Assembly (NCBI RefSeq): GCF_019977735.1 | Contig: NZ_AP025018.1 | Coordinates: forward strand, 9,676,580-9,740,579 | DNA from: Calothrix sp. PCC 7716 | Lineage (GTDB): Bacteria > Cyanobacteriota > Cyanobacteriia > Cyanobacteriales > Nostocaceae | DNA: 64,000 nucleotides | Direction: 5' to 3' | Shown here: positions 55,958-64,000 of the stretch, one piece after another | Position numbering within the stretch: the stretch's first letter is position 1 | Layout: each line of letters opens with the position of its first letter | Position numbers and translations under genes: made by a program | The notes under the pieces: generated by a model | What the model was told of the DNA's origin: nothing | What the model saw: the letters and a program-made list of their open reading frames with translations, nothing else | Database searches by the model: none

Positions 55958-55972
55958 AGAAACCAGGTTTCT
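55958..55972. repeat. AGAAACC hairpin repeat
   Basis: AGAAACCAGGTTTCT is a perfect inverted repeat directly before the stop of the PD-(D/E)XK-like gene at 55982, reading on the other strand. Same family as 3594-3614 and 29507-29547. Confidence 0.55.
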
Positions 55973-55981
55973 GGGTTTTTG

Positions 55982-56587
55982 TCAAGCATTGCGAATCATC
56001 CAAATTAAAGCAGAAAGAATAAAATCTATGGGAGGAATGGGATATTCTGATAAATCAAAGGTTACTGTGTTTTCTTCGAGCTTCATAAATCGCCATTGAG
56101 TACCACTAGTAACACTTCCATAAATAGTATTTACAGATTTATTTTTCATTTTATTAAATCGTTGGGCAGCAACCATTTCTGCTACACACTGTCCAATTCC
56201 AGACCTTAAATCTGATTTTTTTGCCTCTACAATTACAACTGCTGGAGCATCAATTTCTATTAGTTTAGGTGAGCGACTCAGTAAAAAATCACATATCCCG
56301 TTTAGCCCTACTGAACTATCAACATCAAACTCTTCTCCAGAAAAAATTCCAATTTGTTTCTCTAAGATTTTCCATACTTCTATTAGTATAGGAGAAATAA
56401 TTAATTCTGAGCGAACTTTTTCGCTACCAGTTGCGATGGCAATTGGTAACACTTCTTCTAAATACTCTACAAGTTGTTGGGAAGGTTTGATTAGTTCGAT
56501 ATCGGGAATAAATCTCCTTCCTTCAACGGTGGTTAAACCGAAAGCTTCTTCTGCTTTTGTTATTGTTGTAAATTCGCTGTATGGCAT
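55982..56587 (-). CDS. PD-(D/E)XK-like protein of unknown role (paralogue 2)
   Basis: The 201-residue protein is a paralogue of the gene at 11466-12089. The same core is visible: Glu61 (RSELIISPIL), Asp100 (GICDFLL), Glu121 and Lys123 in VIVEAKKSDLRSG, and Gln133 in GIGQC, followed by AEMVAAQRFN and YGSVTSGTQWRF. These look like a nuclease-fold active site, but no target or partner is known. The gene is intact and sits among housekeeping genes here, unlike paralogue 1, which lies in the decayed island. Confidence 0.7.
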   Translation of the reverse strand: MPYSEFTTITKAEEAFGLTTVEGRRFIPDIELIKPSQQLVEYLEEVLPIAIATGSEKVRSELIISPILIEVWKILEKQIGIFSGEEFDVDSSVGLNGICDFLLSRSPKLIEIDAPAVVIVEAKKSDLRSGIGQCVAEMVAAQRFNKMKNKSVNTIYGSVTSGTQWRFMKLEENTVTFDLSEYPIPPIDFILSALIWMIRNA

Positions 56588-56656
56588 ATGTTTTGAGGGA
56601 TAATTGGTATATAGTTATAGTAAACTTTAATTAACCAAAACCCTCAAACACATTTG

Positions 56657-57562
56657 TTATGCTGTTTTAATTGGGATAATGCCTTTATCGAAGATTTGAT
56701 TGTCGGTTCCTATAACTGATATTTCGATTTTGTCTGCGTATACTTTATATGCGGCAAAGCTAAGTTTTTCTGCTGAATAAGCTGTCCATTCGTTTTTTCC
56801 TACGGGACGAGTTCCGGCGCCTCCTCCACAAATTAAATATGTAGTACCATTAATGGCGATGGTGCGTTCGTAATGATGTTCGTGTCCGTTAATATAGAGT
56901 TGGACGTTATGCTTGGTAAAGATGGGTGTGAATGCTTTGATAAATTCTGGGTTGCTTCCATATACTCCCGATGCATAAATAGGATGATGTCCATATACTA
57001 TCTTCCAAGGCGCCTTTGATTTACTTAGTTCTGTATCTAACCAAGTTAGTTGAGTTTTAAAGTCAGCATTACCATTGGTATCAAGCACAAAAAATTGTAC
57101 TGGGCCACGATTATAGGTATAATAGCGTCCTCCGTAGTTAAATGCAGCATATTTTAACTGTAAGTCACCATTGGCAGTTCTAATATCATGATTACCTAAA
57201 GCGGCTTGGAATTTAACGCCTTTTTTCAGTAGTTCCGCATAAGGACGCTCGAATACTGCGTTGATTTTTTCGATTTCGCCATTTGTATAGATATTATCCC
57301 CTGCTAACACAACTAAATCGTAAGGATTTTGAGAATGGTAGTTAGTCATGGCTTTTGCTACCGCATATTGTCCATTGTCACCTGTACCTGTATCTGCCAC
57401 TGAAACAAATTGATACAATACTTTGTCATCAGATACAACAGGTTTGGTAACTTGAACTGAGTTATTATTCCGCACTTTTATTGCTGTAGCACAACCTGCA
57501 AAACCAGCGGAGATAGTACCAACCGTGCCGAGAAATAGAAATTTACGCCGTTTGAGCTTCAT
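56657..57562 (-). CDS. Secreted calcineurin-like metallophosphoesterase
   Basis: The 301-residue protein has an RRKFLFLGTVGTISAGFAGC signal that combines a Tat twin-arginine motif with a lipobox, so it should be exported folded and anchored as a lipoprotein. The dimetal phosphoesterase motifs follow in order: VADTGTGDN, LAGDNIY, ALGNHD, YGHHPIY and INGHEHHYER. The closest class in memory is the purple acid phosphatase/type 5 family. It may release phosphate from organic phosphoesters outside the cytoplasm. No Pho box was identified. Confidence 0.85.
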   Translation of the reverse strand: MKLKRRKFLFLGTVGTISAGFAGCATAIKVRNNNSVQVTKPVVSDDKVLYQFVSVADTGTGDNGQYAVAKAMTNYHSQNPYDLVVLAGDNIYTNGEIEKINAVFERPYAELLKKGVKFQAALGNHDIRTANGDLQLKYAAFNYGGRYYTYNRGPVQFFVLDTNGNADFKTQLTWLDTELSKSKAPWKIVYGHHPIYASGVYGSNPEFIKAFTPIFTKHNVQLYINGHEHHYERTIAINGTTYLICGGGAGTRPVGKNEWTAYSAEKLSFAAYKVYADKIEISVIGTDNQIFDKGIIPIKTA

Positions 57563-57671
57563 AATAGTTGATTATAAATGTACGTGGAAGAGCGAAATTG
57601 AATTGCAGAACAGTGCTAAATTAGGGCAAGGGTTGCAGCAATGTTGATTTGCACCCTGAAGTAAAAGTTCC

Positions 57672-58457
57672 ATGTCCCAAGATAACCCAACCCCCCAACC
57701 ACCAAACCCAAGAGGTCGTCAACAACGTTACCAGAGACGACTACCATTTTGGAAGGTAAAAATTATCCAATTTTTGCGAGGAACTATCGGAGTCTTAGAA
57801 ACGACGGTAGTAAAACTTGAAGACCCATCATCAAGAGTGGGGGAGGGTATTATTGCTGCTTTAACTGGGATAATTGCTTTTGTCGCTGTAATTGTTGTAT
57901 GGACGACTTCATCTTTTAATAGTAAACCAGCACCTCAAATTACAACGGTTCCACCAGAAACACCACCTGTCACCGTAACACCCGAACCTACACCAACTCC
58001 ATTAGTCGAACAAACACCTTTACCACCTGTTGTTGAAACGGTGCCTGAACCACAAGTTGAAGAAACACCTCAACCAAAAATAGAACAAACACAAGAAGCA
58101 GAAGAGACTCCAGAACCAGTGCCGACACCGACACCGGAATTTATACCATTAACACCCGAACAAACACTTATAGCAGCAATCGAAAATAAAGTTTCACAAG
58201 TCAGTAATAATACCTTTTCAGGAATAGTAAAATCAATCAAAGCAAATTTTCGTAGTAGTAGTTTAATTGTCACAATAAGTGACGATTGGTACACACTCAA
58301 AAAATCGCAACAAGATAAACTAGCAGCAGAAATGTTCCAACGTTCGCAAGAATTAGATTTTACCCATTTAGAAATATTTGACTCTCAAGATAAACTCGTT
58401 GCTCGTAACCCAGTAGTTGGTAATGAAATGATTATCTTTCAACGTCAATTAACTTAA
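57672..58457 (+). CDS. Single-pass membrane protein with Pro/Thr linker
   Basis: The 261-residue protein has a Pro/Arg-rich cytoplasmic N-terminus (1-30), one membrane segment at about 60-82 (GIIAALTGIIAFVAVIVVW), a Pro/Thr/Glu-rich linker (about 90-165, TPEPTPTPLVEQTPLPPV) and a folded C-terminal domain (about 170-261, beginning TLIAAIENKVSQVS). The arrangement recurs in cyanobacterial proteins of unknown role. The C-terminal domain probably faces the periplasm. Confidence 0.65.
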   Translation: MSQDNPTPQPPNPRGRQQRYQRRLPFWKVKIIQFLRGTIGVLETTVVKLEDPSSRVGEGIIAALTGIIAFVAVIVVWTTSSFNSKPAPQITTVPPETPPVTVTPEPTPTPLVEQTPLPPVVETVPEPQVEETPQPKIEQTQEAEETPEPVPTPTPEFIPLTPEQTLIAAIENKVSQVSNNTFSGIVKSIKANFRSSSLIVTISDDWYTLKKSQQDKLAAEMFQRSQELDFTHLEIFDSQDKLVARNPVVGNEMIIFQRQLT

Positions 58458-58487
58458 ATGTCATTCTGAACGTAGTGAAGAATCTCA
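58458..58487. repeat. TGTCATTCTGA dispersed repeat
   Basis: TGTCATTCTGAACGTAGTGA and following bases (GAATCTCAG) directly follow the stop of the preceding gene. This unit belongs to the family at 13647-13714 and 50197-50510. Confidence 0.6.
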
Positions 58488-58570
58488 GTAGAAGTTAACA
58501 CCGAAACAATATTTTCAAAATACTGATGGTAAGATAACATCCAGATTTTGATTAAATTAATAGTTATCTT

Positions 58571-59098
58571 ATGTCTAAGCACGCATCTAAAATTGGTGGT
58601 TATTGGGAAGCTGTTTGGGGAAGTATCGCTGGTTCTGTAGTCTACTTTATTATTGGTAAAATTATATATTCTACTATTGAATTTCTTTCAAAAGTAATAT
58701 TTAATTATTCTATGAGCGATATATATTTTAAGGTGATTTTAGCTGTAGATAATATTATTTTAGCAGCATTTATATTTTTTATATTTTTAGTTTTGTCTGT
58801 TATTTTCATAGGGATATATCTTTTCGCCAGAGCTATTGGTTGTAGATATGCTTTAACTTGGGGAAATTTTTCTGGCGCCAAACTAACGTGTAAATATTTA
58901 TTGCGTTTTGATTTAGCGTTTATTTCGCTATGTGTATTGTTATTTATAATACTGGCGATACAATCTTTACTCGGAATAATGCAAGCTGAAATTATACATA
59001 TAAATTTTTTATTGAGTTATTTTATAGTGTCGTTAATTATTCCTTCTTTTTTAGCACGGTGTTATTCAAATTTTCGGTTTTGCAAATTAATGTTGTAG
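58571..59098 (+). CDS. Multi-pass membrane protein, hypothetical
   Basis: The 175-residue protein has four hydrophobic segments at about 15-35, 52-80, 110-130 and 140-162 and few charges, so it is an integral membrane protein. I do not recognise a family. The last residues (SNFRFCKLML) and the stop TAG (59096-59098) lie partly inside the palindromic repeat at 59094-59125, so the C-terminus may have been changed by that element. It is convergent with trpB. Confidence 0.55.
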   Translation: MSKHASKIGGYWEAVWGSIAGSVVYFIIGKIIYSTIEFLSKVIFNYSMSDIYFKVILAVDNIILAAFIFFIFLVLSVIFIGIYLFARAIGCRYALTWGNFSGAKLTCKYLLRFDLAFISLCVLLFIILAIQSLLGIMQAEIIHINFLLSYFIVSLIIPSFLARCYSNFRFCKLML

Positions 59099-59125
59099 AG
59101 ACGCGATGTTCCTCGCGTCTCTACA
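59094..59125. repeat. TGTAGAGACGCGA palindrome between convergent genes
   Basis: TGTAGAGACGCGA and TCGCGTCTCTACA are separated by six bases and can form a strong hairpin. It sits between the membrane-protein gene and trpB, which converge, so it can act as a shared terminator. Relatives are at 621-645 and 19364-19393. Confidence 0.8.
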
Positions 59126-59135
59126 TGTTGTGGAA

Positions 59136-60365
59136 TTACATGTTTAAATATTTGATGGCAGATTGTACATCTTTGTCACCACGTCCTGAACAGTTAATTA
59201 CAATGCGAGGACTTCCTGTAAGTTGCCCGCAAAGTTTTTCTAGGTAAGCGATAGCATGAGATGTTTCTAACGCTGGAATAATTCCTTCTAAACGTGATAA
59301 ACGTTGGAATGCATCTAATGCTTCGGCATCGGTAACGCTATAATATTCTGCGCGTCCCATATCTTTGAGAAAACTGTGTTCGGGACCAACACCAGGATAA
59401 TCTAAACCTGCACTGACTGAGTGAGGTTCAATTACCTGTCCTTCTTCGTCTTGCAACAAGTAGCTCATCGACCCATGCAGTACACCAATTCTACCTTTGG
59501 TTAAAGTTGCTGCATGTTTGTCGGTATCAACTCCAAACCCTGCTGCTTCAACACCAATAATTCTAATGCTTTGTTCATCGATAAATTCGTGGAATAAACC
59601 CATCGCATTAGAACCACCACCTACGCAGGCAATTAAAATATCGGGTAAACCACCCCATTTTTCCATTGCTTGTGCGCGTGTTTCTTGTCCGATAACAGCA
59701 TGAAAGTCACGAACCATCATTGGATATGGGTGAGGACCTGCTACTGAACCCAGAATATAGTGAGTTGTTTCGACGTTTGTTACCCAGTCACGAATTGCTT
59801 CGGAAGTGGCATCTTTAAGTGTACCTGTACCTGCTTCGACTGGACGTACTTCGGCGCCCATTAATTTCATTCTAAATACATTTAATGATTGGCGTTCCAT
59901 ATCGTGAACACCCATATATATGATGCATTCCAATCCAAAACGCGCACATACTGTTGCAGTTGCTACTCCATGTTGTCCGGCGCCTGTTTCAGCAATAATC
60001 CGCTTTTTACCCATGCGTTTAGCTAGTAGCACTTGACCTAACGCATTATTAATTTTATGAGCGCCTGTATGATTTAAATCTTCACGTTTTAAGTAAATTT
60101 GTGGTGTTACACCTGAGCGTGCATAATACTCACTCAAACGTTCAGCAAAATATAAAGGAGTTGCACGTCCTACATAGTCGCGCAATAGTTGCTGTAACTC
60201 AACTTGAAAACCTGGTTCATTACGATATTGTTGATACGCAGCTTCTAATTCAAATAAAGCTGGCATTAACGTTTCGGGTACATATTTACCACCGAAACGT
60301 CCAAAGCGTCCTTGTGCATCAGGACGCTGCATAACTTGATTGGGGTTAATGGGTGTAATGGTCAC
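59136..60365 (-). CDS. trpB: Tryptophan synthase beta chain
   Basis: TrpB joins indole and L-serine to make L-tryptophan using pyridoxal phosphate, normally in a complex with TrpA. The 409-residue protein has the PLP lysine Lys104 in [12 protein letters not shown], the GAGQHG loop, and the phosphate-binding [30 protein letters not shown] is the standard N-terminus, which supports the ATG at 60365. No trpA or other trp gene is adjacent, as in many cyanobacteria where trp genes are scattered. Confidence 0.96.
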   Translation of the reverse strand: MTITPINPNQVMQRPDAQGRFGRFGGKYVPETLMPALFELEAAYQQYRNEPGFQVELQQLLRDYVGRATPLYFAERLSEYYARSGVTPQIYLKREDLNHTGAHKINNALGQVLLAKRMGKKRIIAETGAGQHGVATATVCARFGLECIIYMGVHDMERQSLNVFRMKLMGAEVRPVEAGTGTLKDATSEAIRDWVTNVETTHYILGSVAGPHPYPMMVRDFHAVIGQETRAQAMEKWGGLPDILIACVGGGSNAMGLFHEFIDEQSIRIIGVEAAGFGVDTDKHAATLTKGRIGVLHGSMSYLLQDEEGQVIEPHSVSAGLDYPGVGPEHSFLKDMGRAEYYSVTDAEALDAFQRLSRLEGIIPALETSHAIAYLEKLCGQLTGSPRIVINCSGRGDKDVQSAIKYLNM

Positions 60366-60851
60366 GGTTAGTTTTCCACAATTACGGAACGTACCTAATT
60401 ATAGGCAATTTATCCGGATGGGTAATGACGTATTTTTGGCATTCGGCGCCTCGATATTGACTCATTCATAATTATAATCAATATCAATATAATGATTTCA
60501 TTGCCCGACACCCTTGAAGGGTGAGGCTATACGAACAAAGCCTGCCTTCGCAGGCTAGAAGTACTTTGTTTTCGTGTTGATGATAAAAATATATGTTTAT
60601 TGAAAAGGTTTGAATTAAATATTAATACGTAGATATTAAGATGTGAATGTAATGATTTTATTGACTTTCGTGCTTTAATATGAAGCCAAGTTCATAAAGT
60701 TGCCAAAATGGCAACACGATTACTTGATGTTTGTTATTAATGTACATATCAGGGAATTCCGAATGGTATCTATCGGTTTTTTACAGCTATCTAAGTAAAA
60801 TTAAATATTAAATTTTTGTTATAAATTTCTCATATAAAGGAGTATTTAGAA
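60366..60851. other. Gap with two-hairpin dispersed repeat
   Basis: Divergent promoters of trpB and the exopolysaccharide operon lie here but are not assigned. At 60501-60568 is a unit with two stems: CACCC-TTGAA-GGGTG type (60509-60523) and AGCCTGC-CTTC-GCAGGCT (60539-60556), joined by GAGGCTATACGAACAA. I recall similar units scattered in Nostoc-type genomes. Confidence 0.55.
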
Positions 60852-61079
60852 TTGCAAAAAAGGTGTGAAAGAAACCGAAAGCGCTCTAAACGGAGGGCAA
60901 TATTTTGTCCAACACATAAATGTTACTTAGATAGCGTTAGTCAAAAATATCCACTGAGTGTAATCAATTCAGATGAGAGTTGGTTGGAAGAATTTTGGTG
61001 CGAACAATGCCAAAAAAGTCAGTGGTATCGCACGCAGAAAAAAGACTATGGTTATGAAATTTCAGCAGTAGTAAAATAA
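60852..61079 (+). CDS. Small Cys-rich protein at start of exopolysaccharide operon
   Basis: The 75-residue protein starts with TTG at 60852, chosen because AAGGAG (60837-60842) lies nine bases upstream and no ATG follows before the conserved part. It is basic at the N-terminus (RNRKRSKRRAIFC) and has two Cys/His pairs: FCPTHKCYL and WCEQCQ, suggesting a zinc-ribbon-like fold of unknown function. Five bases separate it from the Wzz/GumC-like gene, so it heads that operon and may regulate it or act with it. Confidence 0.65.
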   Translation: MQKRCERNRKRSKRRAIFCPTHKCYLDSVSQKYPLSVINSDESWLEEFWCEQCQKSQWYRTQKKDYGYEISAVVK

Positions 61080-61084
61080 TACTG

Positions 61085-62491
61085 ATGGTTATGAATCGTT
61101 GGAAATCTTTGTTGTTGACGCTTGTAATTAGTAATGCAGTGCTTTGGAGTGCAGCTTTATTATATATGAGTCGCGCAAAGCCTAAATATACTAGTGATTG
61201 GACTATTAATGTTTTAGGTACAGCGTCTAGTTCTAATATAAATATTCCTGAAATTGGACAAGCTACTTCACAAGATGCTTCTGCTTATGCTGGCATTACT
61301 TATGACCCCAGAGAAAATTATAAAGCGATTGCTACGAGTGAGCAGGTTTTGAATTTAGCAGCTAAAAGTGCCAATATGAATACTACAACTTTTGGGGCGC
61401 CTAAAATTAAGATTATTGATAACACAACACTAATGAGGTTTGAGTTTCAGGGTAAAACACCTGCTGAAGCGCAAAAGAAATCTCAAGCTTTTTATAATAC
61501 ATTAACACTACAAATTAACAAGCTGAGGAGTGATGATATTGCTCAACAGAATGCTCGGTTACAAATTGGAATAGAAAATTCACGTCAAAAGCTCAAAGCT
61601 GCACAGCAAAAGCTTTCTGAGTATAGAGTGACTTCTGGTCTGAGTGCTAACGAGCAACTGAGTAACTTGGCTATTAATATTGAAACATTGCGGAAGCAAC
61701 GAGCAGAATTAATAGCTCAAGAAAAACAATCTAGTGCGCGTGTACTTAAGCTTCGGCAAGATTTGAATTTATCTTCAGAGCAAGCAGGTGATGCATTCGT
61801 TTTACAAGCTGACCAACTGTTTCAAAAGTATTTACTTAGTTACAATGATGCGAAATCAAAGTCTGTAATTTTAGAAGCTAAGTTTTTACCTAGTCATCCA
61901 TCGGTAATTAATCAGAATGCTGAGGTGCAACAAGCTGAGTTAGCTTTGACGAATAGAGCCAAAATACTACTAAAACGTCCATTCGATATTACAGCTATAG
62001 AGCAATTCAATTTTAGTGATAATGAGTCTTCGGGACCAAAGCGTGCAGCATTATCAGAGAAATTAGTCACAACCGATGTTGAGAAGCAAGGACTGAGAGC
62101 GCAAATTCTAGGACTTAATCAGCAAATAGGTCAATTAGAGTACAGATTAAAAGTTTTATCGCAGCGTCAGTCTAAGTTAGAAGATTTGAAACGTGATGTA
62201 CAGATTGCTGAAGCTGTGTTCTCATCTACTATTGCCCGCTTAGACATGGCAAAATCTAGTGTGTCTTCTGCTTATCCGCAAATTCAATTATTGTCCCATC
62301 CAAGTTTACCTGAATCTGGAACTGGAGCAAATCGGAATTTGATATTACTCGGCGCCGGATTTGGTTCAATATTACTAAGCAGTGGTTTAGCTAGACTTTT
62401 ACAGAACAAAGTACCAAAAACAGATTATTTACTTACAGATAATATTTTGAACGGTAAAAAGACAAAAATTTATGAAACCTCTGAACATTGA
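61085..62491 (+). CDS. Wzz/GumC-like polysaccharide co-polymerase
   Basis: The 468-residue inner-membrane protein has N-terminal and C-terminal membrane segments (about 10-30 and 425-445) bracketing a long coiled-coil periplasmic region (about 160-390). Such proteins set chain length or couple export of extracellular polysaccharide. There is no C-terminal tyrosine kinase domain, so this is the kinase-free type. It overlaps the next gene by 20 bases and follows the small Cys protein by five bases, placing it in a tight operon. A second ATG at 61091 is also possible. Confidence 0.8.
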   Translation: MVMNRWKSLLLTLVISNAVLWSAALLYMSRAKPKYTSDWTINVLGTASSSNINIPEIGQATSQDASAYAGITYDPRENYKAIATSEQVLNLAAKSANMNTTTFGAPKIKIIDNTTLMRFEFQGKTPAEAQKKSQAFYNTLTLQINKLRSDDIAQQNARLQIGIENSRQKLKAAQQKLSEYRVTSGLSANEQLSNLAINIETLRKQRAELIAQEKQSSARVLKLRQDLNLSSEQAGDAFVLQADQLFQKYLLSYNDAKSKSVILEAKFLPSHPSVINQNAEVQQAELALTNRAKILLKRPFDITAIEQFNFSDNESSGPKRAALSEKLVTTDVEKQGLRAQILGLNQQIGQLEYRLKVLSQRQSKLEDLKRDVQIAEAVFSSTIARLDMAKSSVSSAYPQIQLLSHPSLPESGTGANRNLILLGAGFGSILLSSGLARLLQNKVPKTDYLLTDNILNGKKTKIYETSEH

Positions 62492-63728
62492 AGAATCTTT
62501 AATTTGGTATTTTATACTGTTTACCTATGTTATCTATGCTTTGGGTCTGTTATTTCCTGCTACTGCGTTACTTGCTTGGGTTTTATTTTTCTTAGTGATT
62601 AGAAGAAGTAAGTCTATATGTGTATCTTGGCGCCTGTGGATGTGGTGCATATGTATGGTGGTGATTTTATTTGCTACATATATGGGTATTGATGACTTTA
62701 AACTTGGTGCAAACGCTCAACTTCGAGGAACACTAGGTTGGTTGACTACTTCTGCTGTGTTTGCACTGTTTGTTTTAAGTGGGTGTTTAAATATTAGACC
62801 ACAGTTAATTTATCGTGCTGTGTGTATATTGTGTTTGCAAAGCTTAGTTGCTATACCCATTACGTTTATTGCTTATCAGTTGAATTTACCAGATATTCTT
62901 TACTCTTCTCCGGTTGAAAGATTTATTCAGAATGGACCAATATTTTACCAAGTGGGTTTTTATGCAATTGATTATGATACTCAAAGTCTACGTTTATTTC
63001 TGTTTGCACCTTGGTGTCCTGCTTTGGGGTTAATTGGCAATATCTACTTTTTTTTGGCATTAGAAGAGAAAAATAGATTTTGGCGGTATATTGGAATAAT
63101 TGGTGCCGTTGCCATGAGTATTGTATCAGTTTCACGTTCTGCGTTTGTAGCGTTGCCAATTGTTTTGGTATTAACTTGGTTATTACGAAACTTATTTAAA
63201 CCGAAAATACAGGTGATTAGTGGTTTAGTTTGTTTTTTATCAGGTATATTTAGCACAAACTTGTTAGAACTATTTAAAAATACATCTGAAGAATTTAGTT
63301 CATCACGAGCTAGTTCTTCGAGAGTTCGTTCTGCACTCGTAAGAATTGCCTTAGACCGTTGGAAAGAAGCGAAAATATGGGGTCACGGTACACAAGACCC
63401 AGGTCCCAAAGTCGTTGCAAATTTACCAATAGGTTCACATCATACTTGGGCAGGATTATTATTTGCAAAAGGTGCTATCGGATTTTTAGCTTTTATGCTA
63501 CCGTTTGTAATTAGTTTTTTTGATTTGGCTTTAAAGTCTTATACAAGTAAAGTCGCTAAAGTTAGTTTGAGTGTTTTACTAATTTTATTAATATTTTCTT
63601 TTGGGGAACAAGTTGATATATTAGGTTATCTTTGTTTTCCAGGATTAATATTAATTGGTATGGGATTACAAGAAAAACCAAGTTATTTATTTGATTTTTT
63701 CAATAATTTAAATAATGCTAATATCTAA
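62472..63728 (+). CDS. O-antigen ligase/polymerase-like membrane protein
   Basis: The 418-residue protein has ten or more hydrophobic segments and a large periplasmic loop near residues 270-330. Features such as RASSSRVRSALVRIALDRWK and KIWGHGTQDPGP followed by IGSHHTWAGLLFAKG match the Wzy_C/O-antigen-ligase type, where Arg and His residues in the loop handle polyprenyl-linked glycans. It overlaps both neighbours (20 and 14 bases), so it is translationally coupled in an exopolysaccharide operon. Whether it polymerises or ligates is unknown. Confidence 0.82.
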   Translation: MKPLNIEESLIWYFILFTYVIYALGLLFPATALLAWVLFFLVIRRSKSICVSWRLWMWCICMVVILFATYMGIDDFKLGANAQLRGTLGWLTTSAVFALFVLSGCLNIRPQLIYRAVCILCLQSLVAIPITFIAYQLNLPDILYSSPVERFIQNGPIFYQVGFYAIDYDTQSLRLFLFAPWCPALGLIGNIYFFLALEEKNRFWRYIGIIGAVAMSIVSVSRSAFVALPIVLVLTWLLRNLFKPKIQVISGLVCFLSGIFSTNLLELFKNTSEEFSSSRASSSRVRSALVRIALDRWKEAKIWGHGTQDPGPKVVANLPIGSHHTWAGLLFAKGAIGFLAFMLPFVISFFDLALKSYTSKVAKVSLSVLLILLIFSFGEQVDILGYLCFPGLILIGMGLQEKPSYLFDFFNNLNNANI

Positions 63729-63954
63729 AGTACGACAGAAAATTTTCAATAAAATATCATATCAATTATCAAATCAGTTTATTCGTAACATTGGCTGGCT
63801 TGGTGGCGCCGAATTAGTAAATCGTGTGTTTCGTTTAGGTACTACAGTAGTATTAGCACGTACTCTTAGCCCTCAAGATTATGGGTTAGCTGCTATAGTT
63901 TTAACTACTCAGGATATTACTAACCCATATTCCGCACTTCAAAATATAGCATAA
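63715..63954 (+). pseudogene. Polysaccharide flippase (Wzx-like), 5' fragment
   Basis: The 79-residue frame starts MLISKVRQKIFNKISYQLSN and continues GWLGGAELVNRVFRLGTTVVLARTLSPQDYGLAAIVLTT, the N-terminus of an oligosaccharide flippase. Full-length flippases have more than 400 residues, but here the match ends near QDITN (about 63925) and the frame stops at TAA. The following AT-rich DNA (from about 63928) does not continue the family, so I infer an insertion (an IS or intron end) or a break that continues beyond the window. The gene overlaps the polymerase by 14 bases. Confidence 0.7.
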
Positions 63955-64000
63955 AATACTACATATTTACTTAGAGTAAGTGCGTCACTAAAAATACCTT

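Noticed and set aside
60501-60568. tRNA or riboswitch
   Set aside because: The two hairpins do not form a cloverleaf or a riboswitch fold that I know; the unit looks like a dispersed repeat.

Overview
The window looks like the chromosome of a filamentous, probably heterocyst-forming cyanobacterium (order Nostocales). This rests on the gene content: a NatFGH-BgtA type amino-acid transporter, an rsmA/ispE/DUF3082 gene set, AAA-like/WD40 and caspase-like signalling proteins, an Amt transporter with an NtcA-like upstream site, an NRPS and many short dispersed repeats. The DNA is AT-rich. The palindrome GGCGCC occurs about 85 times by eye count, in genes and gaps alike, whereas I saw no copy of the usual cyanobacterial HIP1 octamer GCGATCGC. 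No rRNA, tRNA or CRISPR array was recognised.

Layout. 1-3.6 kb: 3' end of a fatty acid desaturase, a long repeat-bearing gap, and an ammonium transporter. 3.65-14.7 kb: DUF3082 and ispE, then rsmA on the same strand. These are usually neighbours in cyanobacteria, but here they are separated by about 8.8 kb of accessory and decaying DNA: a Pepco-like gene with a truncated caspase, a broken AAA-WD40 fusion, an AAA protein with a degenerate GGDEF domain, two Uma2 remnants, a PD-(D/E)XK-like protein and unknowns. 15-19.3 kb: a kinase fragment cut at a MITE-like element, a coiled-coil gene with an early stop, a truncated nuclease-like gene and a divergent lipoxygenase. 19.6-24.2 kb: a tyrosine recombinase, a GerMN-like lipoprotein, a ParA/ribbon-helix-helix pair, a four-helix-bundle protein and an M67 (JAMM) peptidase.

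24.2-28.8 kb: a three-gene signalling operon (PhnD-type binding lipoprotein, membrane hybrid histidine kinase, receiver-kinase). 29.6-32.1 kb: a beta-CASP metallo-beta-lactamase protein with extra N- and C-terminal regions. 32.3-41.4 kb: a self-contained three-module NRPS with a Cys-type thioesterase; the first adenylation domain reads as threonine-activating. 41.6-48.3 kb: a 2243-residue surface-type protein with a thioester-domain-like head, ten SdrD_B repeats and two interrupted DUF11 domains, resembling a Gram-positive adhesin. 48.9-54.3 kb: a DEAD-box helicase and the four-gene natFGH-bgtA amino-acid importer. 54.6-60.4 kb: a coiled-coil protein, 1-Cys peroxiredoxin, a second PD-(D/E)XK-like protein, a secreted metallophosphoesterase, two membrane proteins and trpB. 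60.85-63.95 kb: the start of an exopolysaccharide operon (small Cys protein, Wzz/GumC-like protein, O-antigen-ligase-like polymerase, interrupted flippase).

Short dispersed repeats punctuate the window: an octamer (TTTAAATG-like) that sits at the ends of several truncated genes, a TGTGAACC palindrome confined to 6-17 kb, TGTAGAGACG palindromes, GGTGCGTGACGC MITE-like units, ATCCGTT clusters and the TGTCATNCTGA family. The strongest leads are the thioester-type adhesin, the NRPS with its Cys thioesterase, the GGCGCC enrichment, the lipoxygenase with altered metal ligands, the binding protein-kinase operon and the decayed island between rsmA and ispE.
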